Positions 12,440-16,527 of a stretch of 16,527 nt of DNA are shown here, piece by piece. The stretch's first letter is position 1. Each line of letters starts with the position of its first letter. Source of the DNA: Christensenella sp. UBA4379 (lineage in GTDB: Bacteria > Bacillota > Clostridia > Christensenellales > Aristaeellaceae); the NCBI GenBank assembly GCA_002391225.1, contig DGRV01000079.1, forward strand, positions 12,723 through 29,249, given 5' to 3'. The translations under genes were made by a program, and so were the position numbers. The notes beneath the pieces were generated by a model that was given only the letters and a program-made list of their open reading frames with translations, was not told where the DNA came from and made no database searches.

Positions 12440-14128
12440 TCAATACCGCTGCCGGATTTCCTCGATCACGTGGCGCACGCTCTTTTCCACCGTGCCGTCC
12501 CGGAAGGGATTGAGCAGACCGCCTTCCGAAAGGAGCTCGAAATACCCCTTCGTCCCGCCCGCGCGGCAGAGGCGCAGGTAGTCCCGCCAGGCGGAAGCGC
12601 GGTCCTCCTTCATGCGGCCGTAATACTGGAAGGCGCACATCTGGGCCAAAGCGTAGTCGATATAGTAAAACGGATAGAGGAAAATGTGCTGCTTCTGCAT
12701 CCAGAACCCGCCCTCGGACAGGAAGGGTTCTCCGTCATAGTCCCGCCAGGGCATGTAGATCTGTTCGATCTCCCGCCAGACATGGCGGCGCTCCAGGGCG
12801 GTCATCTCCGGCCGCTCGTAGACGCGGTGCTGGAACTCGTCCACGCAGGCCATGTAGGGGATCACGGACAGGGCCCCGATCAGGTGGGCGGTGATGTATT
12901 TTTCGCTGTTCTCCCCAAAGAAGCTCTCCATCCAGGGATAGGCGAAATGCTCCATGCTCATGGAATGGATCTCGTTGATCTCCGAGGTGGAACCGCTGAG
13001 CATCGTCACAGGGATGGAGCGCATGGCCAGATAGCCCTGGAAGGCGTGGCCGGCCTCGTGGGTCAGCACGTCCACATCCGCGCTGGTGCCGTTGAAGTTG
13101 CTGAAGATGAAGGGGGCCTGGTAGCCCTGGAACCGCGTCATATACCCGCCCAGACGCTTGCCGGGCCGGCTCTCCAGGTCAAAGAGGTGATAGCGGACCA
13201 TGAAGTCGAAAAACTCCCCGGTTTCCGAGCTCATCTCCCGGTACATGCGCTGGGCCTTTGCTACCAGCTCCTCGGAAGAGCCGATGGGGTCGGCATTCCC
13301 TTCCGGGAAGAGGAGGGCTTCGTCGTAATAGCGCAGGCGGTCAACCCCCAAGCGGAGGCGCTGCTTTTCCCGGATCTCGGCCACGGCCGGGGTGATGACG
13401 TCCCGGATCTGGGCACGGAATCGGGCCGCGTCCTCCTTCGTATAGTCAAAACGCCGCCGCTCCAGGTAGGCCAGGTCCGTATAGCTGTCAAAACCCAGCT
13501 TTTCCGCCATGCGGACCCTCAGGCGGATCAGCTCGTCATACTGGGCGTCCAGCTGCGGGCTGATGCTTTCGTACAGGCCCGCCCAGGCCAGGAAGGCTTC
13601 CTTCCGCTCCGCCCGGTCCGTGCTCTCCATGGATTTAAGCAGGCCGTAGAAGTTGCGCTTTTCGCCGCGGAAGTCCGTGACAGCCATCGCGCTGTCCTTT
13701 TGATAGCGCTGGCAGACCTCCCCCTCCCGGATGGTTTCCTCGATGATCCGCTCGTCCGAGGTTTTTAAGGAAGCGTCGATCAGGCGCGTCATCTGGGCCC
13801 CGAATTCCTTTTCAAAGTCCGCCCGAAAGCGGCAGGAGGCCAGGGTCTCTCTGTACTTCTTCCTCAGCGGGATCAGCGCGGCCCCCTGCTCGCGCAGCCA
13901 CTTCATCTCCGCTTCGTAAAAAGCGTCGGTCGTGTCAATGGTGTTTCTCACCGAGCACAGCGAGCGCAGGGTGCCCAGTTCGTTTTCCCTGTCCTGCAGG
14001 GCAAAAAAAGCCGTCCGGGCCTCCTGATAGGAGCCCGCGCTTTGAAGCGCTTCGATCGCGCGCTCATAATCCTTCCTGACCGCATCCATATCCGGGCGGG
14101 CATAGGGCATGTCCCTGAAATCCATCAT
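12440..14128 (-). CDS. M3 family oligoendopeptidase (PepF type)
   Basis: A 562-residue cytoplasmic zinc metallopeptidase, normal length for M3B oligoendopeptidases that cut short peptides after import. The HEAGH motif is at 357-361 (DVLTHEAGHAFQGYLAMRS) and the third zinc ligand is most likely Glu386 in SEINEIHSMSMEHF, 25 residues after the second His as in the family. The GGYMTRFQGYQAPFIFSNFN segment before it is also characteristic. The ATG at 14128 has GGAGGG seven bases upstream. It is the first gene of the operon with the Fe-S aldo/keto reductase and Crp/Fnr genes, with a promoter just upstream. It fits with the peptide importer at the left of the window. Confidence 0.94.
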   Translation of the reverse strand: MMDFRDMPYARPDMDAVRKDYERAIEALQSAGSYQEARTAFFALQDRENELGTLRSLCSVRNTIDTTDAFYEAEMKWLREQGAALIPLRKKYRETLASCRFRADFEKEFGAQMTRLIDASLKTSDERIIEETIREGEVCQRYQKDSAMAVTDFRGEKRNFYGLLKSMESTDRAERKEAFLAWAGLYESISPQLDAQYDELIRLRVRMAEKLGFDSYTDLAYLERRRFDYTKEDAARFRAQIRDVITPAVAEIREKQRLRLGVDRLRYYDEALLFPEGNADPIGSSEELVAKAQRMYREMSSETGEFFDFMVRYHLFDLESRPGKRLGGYMTRFQGYQAPFIFSNFNGTSADVDVLTHEAGHAFQGYLAMRSIPVTMLSGSTSEINEIHSMSMEHFAYPWMESFFGENSEKYITAHLIGALSVIPYMACVDEFQHRVYERPEMTALERRHVWREIEQIYMPWRDYDGEPFLSEGGFWMQKQHIFLYPFYYIDYALAQMCAFQYYGRMKEDRASAWRDYLRLCRAGGTKGYFELLSEGGLLNPFRDGTVEKSVRHVIEEIRQRY

Positions 14129-14156
14129 GACGGTTCCCTCCTTTTTTGTCACCAAA

Positions 14157-14185
14157 ACCGTACAGCATCCGCCCAATTCTGTCAA
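14157..14185 (-). promoter_or_regulatory. Promoter of the M3 peptidase operon
   Basis: A perfect TTGACA (14180-14185), 17 bp and a weak TACGGT (14157-14162) on the minus strand. Transcription would start near 14150, about 22 bases before the ATG. The poor -10 suggests moderate or activated expression. Confidence 0.6.
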
Positions 14186-14206
14186 GAAAAGTTTTTAGCA
14201 GATATG

Positions 14207-14235
14207 AAAAAACACCACCGAAAAACGGCGGTGTT
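14207..14235 (-). terminator. Intrinsic terminator after the small P-loop gene
   Basis: A 10-bp stem with one G-U pair (arms 14226-14235 and 14211-14220, five-base loop) is followed on the minus strand by six T residues. It ends the single-gene unit at 14257-14670 and lies just upstream of the M3 peptidase promoter. Confidence 0.9.
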
Positions 14236-14256
14236 CTGTATGTAGTCAACGTTCGA

Positions 14257-14670
14257 TCAGTCGAGGAAATACTGTTTCATGAATTCGGGTGCCACGGCGT
14301 CATCCACACTGGCGGAAAGGATGAAGTTCACGTGGTGCGCCTCGCTGATGGCGTTCAGACGGGTGAAGAACGTTTCCGTCTGTTCCGCGGGCACGCGGAC
14401 CAGCTTCATAAAGGCGTCCACAAAGATGGTGCTGATGTCGAAGTTCTGCGTCAGCATCCCGCAAAGGAAGCCGAGGAACATTTCCGGGCTGTCCACGCCG
14501 TATTCGCCGGCGTTGACAAAGCGGATTTCGTGGGGCAGGTCGTACATGTAACGGGTGTCGTCGTCCACAAAAACGGTGTCGCCTGTCGCTTTCTTCACGG
14601 TTTCGATAGCCAGATTCAGAATCTTCTTGGTTTTGCCTGATCCTTTTTTGCCGTGGATAATCTGTATCAT
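14257..14670 (-). CDS. Small P-loop ATP-binding protein, function unknown
   Basis: A 137-residue protein that starts directly with a nucleotide-binding fold: MIQIIHGKKGSGKTKK has a Walker A (GKKGSGKT, 7-14) and ISTIFVDAF at about 80-88 a Walker B-like hydrophobic strand ending in Asp. Between them DTRYMYDLPHEIRFVNAGEYG is a strongly patterned segment. Similar short proteins in Clostridia are commonly labelled 'PilT', but the PilT hexameric ATPase domains are absent, so that label is not supported. AAAGGGGG precedes the ATG by eight bases. The gene is monocistronic with its own promoter and terminator. Confidence 0.82.
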   Translation of the reverse strand: MIQIIHGKKGSGKTKKILNLAIETVKKATGDTVFVDDDTRYMYDLPHEIRFVNAGEYGVDSPEMFLGFLCGMLTQNFDISTIFVDAFMKLVRVPAEQTETFFTRLNAISEAHHVNFILSASVDDAVAPEFMKQYFLD

Positions 14671-14705
14671 GGGTAAAACCCCCTTTCCAATAGTGCCTGT
14701 TGTTA

Positions 14706-14734
14706 TTATAACCTATTTTTTCCAATTTGACCAG
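14706..14734 (-). promoter_or_regulatory. Promoter of the small P-loop gene
   Basis: TGGTCA (14729-14734), 17 bp and TATAAT (14706-14711) on the minus strand. The leader to the ATG at 14670 is about 29 bases. Confidence 0.72.
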
Positions 14735-14739
14735 CATTA

Positions 14740-14758
14740 TTTTTGTAGGACAAAAATT
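14740..14758. promoter_or_regulatory. Perfect 8-bp inverted repeat upstream of the P-loop promoter
   Basis: ATTTTTGT-AGG-ACAAAAAT, 19 bases, centred at about -50 of the P-loop gene and 18 bases after the signal peptidase stop codon. It could be a regulator site; as a terminator of the lepB unit it would be weak because the stem is A+T-rich and no T-tract follows. Confidence 0.4.
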
Positions 14759-14775
14759 TTCTGCCGGATCATGAC

Positions 14776-15423
14776 TTATTCGACGGTCCTAAAGCTGCCG
14801 AACGGGAAGATGACGGTCCGCACGTGGGCCACAATCTGGTCGCGGGTCAGCGGGCCGACGTCACCCGCGCGGCTGTCGTGGGAGTTGCCCCGGTTGTCCC
14901 CGACGACGAAATACTCGTTCTCCTGAAGGGTGCGCTTCGGATAATCGGAGTTGGGCATCAGGTACATCTTGGGCGGATCGGGCACCAATTCGTCGTTCAC
15001 ATAGAGCTGGCGGTTTTTAATCTCCACCGTATCGCCGGGCATGGCCACTAGACGCTTGACAAAGGCGGTGCGGCCGCGATTGGGGAAGTGGCAGATCACG
15101 ACGTCCCCGCGCTGGGGGCCGTTCGTCAGATAGTCGAACTTGGTGCAGAACATGCGCTCGCCGTCGACCAGGGTATTGCTCATGCTGGCCCCGTCCACTT
15201 TGTACAGCTCAAAGACAAAGGTCCTTACCACCAGGACGATGGCCAGGGCGGTGGCGATGGTGTAGATCCAGCTTAAAATTTCCTGTCCCATGGTACGCTG
15301 TTTCTTTCCCTCCGGCACTTTGATCGGGCGGTTCCAGAAAGCCATAAAGCCGCTTTGGCCGGCCGCTTCCTCCGCCTGCGCTTTTTTCTGTTCGTCCTGG
15401 GGCAGTTGGTTATTTTCACTCAT
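14776..15423 (-). CDS. lepB: Signal peptidase I
   Basis: A 215-residue membrane serine protease that removes signal peptides from exported proteins such as those at 2840-4432, 6622-7536 and 9137-10474. A charged Gln/Glu-rich N-terminus (1-25) precedes one membrane span at about 48-68. Box B is VDGASMSNTLVDGERM with catalytic Ser80, box D TAFVKRLVAMPGD with Lys123, and box E VGDNRGNSHDSR at about 174-185. The ATG at 15423 overlaps the DUF951 gene by 8 bp and has AGGAGG eleven bases upstream; an ATG at 15456 in frame would add eleven residues but lacks a ribosome-binding site. Length and single span are as in SipS-type enzymes. Confidence 0.93.
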   Translation of the reverse strand: MSENNQLPQDEQKKAQAEEAAGQSGFMAFWNRPIKVPEGKKQRTMGQEILSWIYTIATALAIVLVVRTFVFELYKVDGASMSNTLVDGERMFCTKFDYLTNGPQRGDVVICHFPNRGRTAFVKRLVAMPGDTVEIKNRQLYVNDELVPDPPKMYLMPNSDYPKRTLQENEYFVVGDNRGNSHDSRAGDVGPLTRDQIVAHVRTVIFPFGSFRTVE

Positions 15424-15676
15424 GGATGACTGTTCCTCCTGACTGTTCTGATCCATGGACAGGCTCGTCCGGGATGATATTGGGCACCGGCCCGCGCTCC
15501 AGAGTGGCCTTGCGGCGCTTTAGGAACACCACGCGGTCCAGCATCACGACGCGGCCGCAGGTGCGGCACTTGAGCTTGATGTCCGCCCCGGTGCGGGTCA
15601 CCGTCCAGGTATCCCCGCCGCAGGGATGCGGCTTTTTGGTGCGGACGACGTCGCCCAGCCGGATTTCATCCTCCAT
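15416..15676 (-). CDS. DUF951 domain protein
   Basis: An 86-residue protein. Residues 5-52 match the family: IRLGDVVRTKKPHPCGGDTW, then GADIKLKCRTCGRVVMLDRV, with Cys19, Cys37 and Cys40 as likely metal ligands. The family is nearly confined to Firmicutes and its function is unknown; an RNA or ribosome link has been suggested because of frequent neighbours. Here a 30-residue tail (RGPVPNIIPDEPVHGSEQSG and on) extends beyond the usual end, and part of it overlaps the signal peptidase start region. The ATG has AAGGAGGG seven bases upstream. It forms a two-gene unit with lepB. Confidence 0.9.
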   Translation of the reverse strand: MEDEIRLGDVVRTKKPHPCGGDTWTVTRTGADIKLKCRTCGRVVMLDRVVFLKRRKATLERGPVPNIIPDEPVHGSEQSGGTVIHE

Positions 15677-15707
15677 CCCGAAACCCTCCTTCCGGTAGAC
15701 TTCGCCC

Positions 15708-15736
15708 ATTATATTCCATCCTGCGCGTTTTTTCAA
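15708..15736 (-). promoter_or_regulatory. Promoter of the DUF951-lepB unit
   Basis: TTGAAA (15731-15736), exactly 17 bp and TATAAT (15708-15713) on the minus strand. Transcription would start near 15701, 25 bases before the DUF951 ATG. Confidence 0.87.
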
Positions 15737-15769
15737 GTATTGTTCTGATCATACAGGGAGAGAAAACGC

Positions 15770-15952
15770 TCACATGCACAGAACAGCCTGCGCCGCGCTG
15801 ACGGCAGGGAAAAATACGCTGAAAAGGCCCAGGGCCGCCGCAACGATCCATTTTCCGGGAGACTGCCGCCCGGGCAGCGTACGCGCCGCCTGGTCCAGCA
15901 AATTCAGCTCCCTGCCCCGGTCCAGCACTGCCTGGATATATGGTTCTTTCAT
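15770..15952 (-). CDS. Small single-span membrane protein coupled to an ECF sigma factor (candidate anti-sigma or sigma modulator)
   Basis: A 60-residue protein. Residues 1-34 are polar and would lie in the cytoplasm (MKEPYIQAVLDRGRELNLLD, then QAARTLPGRQSPGK); 35-57 are one hydrophobic span (WIVAAALGLFSVFFPAVSAA and on), ending LCM. Its ATG shares the A of the sigma factor's TGA stop (TGATG), a sign of translational coupling, with GAGAGG seven bases upstream. The position fits an anti-sigma factor, but it is far shorter than known zinc-binding anti-sigma families and has no HxxxCxxC motif. I recognise no family. Confidence 0.72.
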   Translation of the reverse strand: MKEPYIQAVLDRGRELNLLDQAARTLPGRQSPGKWIVAAALGLFSVFFPAVSAAQAVLCM

Positions 15953-16482
15953 CAGGATTCCTCTCCTTTCCTTAACCGTCTGCGGATCCTGTGCAGGCGG
16001 ATGCGGACCTGACCCGGGGTCATACACATTTCCTGCGCGAGCTCCTTCGCGGTTTTTCCCGAAAGCGCCTGCCCCAGCAGCAGACGGCGATCCGGTTTAC
16101 TCAAAGCAGCCACCTGCATCAGGCGGCTTCCCCGTTCCCAGCGGGTCAGGTATTCCGCTTCCGCCGAATCCACCGGCCATTCCGAAAGCTCTTCCGTTTT
16201 TATCAGCTTTGGCGAACGCCGGAGCCGCCTGAGTTCCGAAATGCAGATCCTCCGGAGGATCACATACAGGTAGGTGCTGAAGGCGTATTGGGGGTTATAT
16301 TCCTTCCTCGCGGCATAGAGCCTGGCAAAGGCCTCCTGAACACAGTCCTCTGCCAGATGAGCATCGCGGAGGATCCCTGCGGCGTAAGCCTCGGCGCGGC
16401 TGCGCCAGCGCATGATCAGCTGCTCCAGCGCTTCCATATCCCCTTCTCTGACCCGTTCCATCAGCTCCCGGTCCGGCTCCAA
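15952..16482 (-). CDS. ECF-type RNA polymerase sigma factor (sigma-70 family)
   Basis: A 176-residue two-domain sigma factor. Region 2 covers about 8-90: LMERVREGDMEALEQLIMRW, AEDCVQEAFARLYAARKEY, then YAFSTYLYVILRRICISELRR in which the DNA-melting and -10 contacts lie. After a linker rich in Glu and Ser, region 4 is at about 123-173 (LSKPDRRLLLGQALSGKTAK, ELAQEMCMTPGQVRIRLHRI), ending in a basic tail. There is no region 1 or 3. The start is TTG with AGGTG seven bases upstream; upstream in frame is a TGA, so the only alternative is the ATG at codon 8. A TATAAT lies about 30 bases upstream. It is coupled to the small membrane protein that follows. Confidence 0.92.
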   Translation of the reverse strand: MEPDRELMERVREGDMEALEQLIMRWRSRAEAYAAGILRDAHLAEDCVQEAFARLYAARKEYNPQYAFSTYLYVILRRICISELRRLRRSPKLIKTEELSEWPVDSAEAEYLTRWERGSRLMQVAALSKPDRRLLLGQALSGKTAKELAQEMCMTPGQVRIRLHRIRRRLRKGEES

Positions 16483-16510
16483 CCCCGCTCACCTGCCTTT
16501 TTCACCTCGT

Positions 16511-16516
16511 ATTATA
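16511..16516 (-). promoter_or_regulatory. -10 element of the sigma factor operon
   Basis: TATAAT on the minus strand, about 28 bases before the TTG start codon. The matching -35 would lie beyond the right edge of the window, so it cannot be verified. Confidence 0.5.
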
Positions 16517-16527
16517 TAGTCGTAGTT

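Noticed and set aside
15190..15215. Signal peptidase I motif SMSNTL lacking the usual proline after Ser-Met-x
   Set aside because: SMxNTL forms are common in Clostridia and the catalytic Ser, Lys and box E are all present; nothing suggests an inactive enzyme.
16295..16492. GTG-started frame at 16492 close to the sigma factor's start
   Set aside because: It is in a different frame inside the sigma factor gene; its composition is that of an out-of-frame shadow.

Overview
The window reads as a stretch of chromosome from a G+C-rich, Gram-positive-type anaerobe of the class Clostridia, probably a gut lineage. The evidence is a DUF951 protein and a SipS-type signal peptidase I, strong AGGAGG ribosome-binding sites, TTGACA/TATAAT promoters, an OhrR close to the Bacillus form, a DUF1858 redox protein, an M3B oligoendopeptidase and Sec signal peptides of the 'MKRIIS...AVAEG' kind. 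Genus or species cannot be assigned from sequence alone. I see no rRNA, tRNA, CRISPR array or phage gene.

Layout. (1) 1-4536, minus strand: an oligopeptide/dipeptide ABC importer in the order solute-binding protein, permease B, permease C, ATPase (cut by the window edge). A MITE-like element of about 269 bp lies exactly at the stop codon of the binding-protein gene. It separates that gene from an intrinsic terminator, which in turn abuts the ribosome-binding site of the first permease. (2) 4595-6540, minus: a compact redox-stress operon, PNPOx-like flavoprotein, DUF1858 CxxC protein, OhrR and glutathione peroxidase, with one strong promoter, a large inverted repeat at the transcription start, and a terminator. 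(3) 6622-9022: two divergent genes, an aldo/keto reductase with a Sec signal peptide (minus) and a membrane-anchored SPFH/band-7 protein (plus). Their 526-bp shared control region holds an AT-rich island and several palindromes, one of which fills the spacer of the SPFH promoter. (4) 9059-14185, minus: an M3 oligoendopeptidase, an aldo/keto reductase with two 4Fe-4S motifs and a Crp/Fnr regulator in one operon, followed by an exported FMN-binding/rhodanese fusion. The fusion gene's promoter carries a GTGACC-type palindrome at about -42, where a class II Crp activator binds. Two heptamer repeat tracts lie at the end of that gene. (5) 14207-15736, minus: a small P-loop protein with its own promoter and terminator, and a DUF951-signal peptidase I pair. 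(6) 15770-16527, minus: an ECF sigma factor whose stop codon overlaps the start of a 60-residue single-span membrane protein.

How the parts may work together: the importer and M3 peptidase fit a peptide-using life. The peroxidase operon, the Fe-S aldo/keto reductase and the flavin/rhodanese fusion point to redox and sulfur handling on both sides of the membrane. The most interesting candidates are the Crp regulator with its apparent target next door, the FMN-binding/rhodanese fusion, the MITE at a stop codon, and the sigma factor with its tiny membrane partner.
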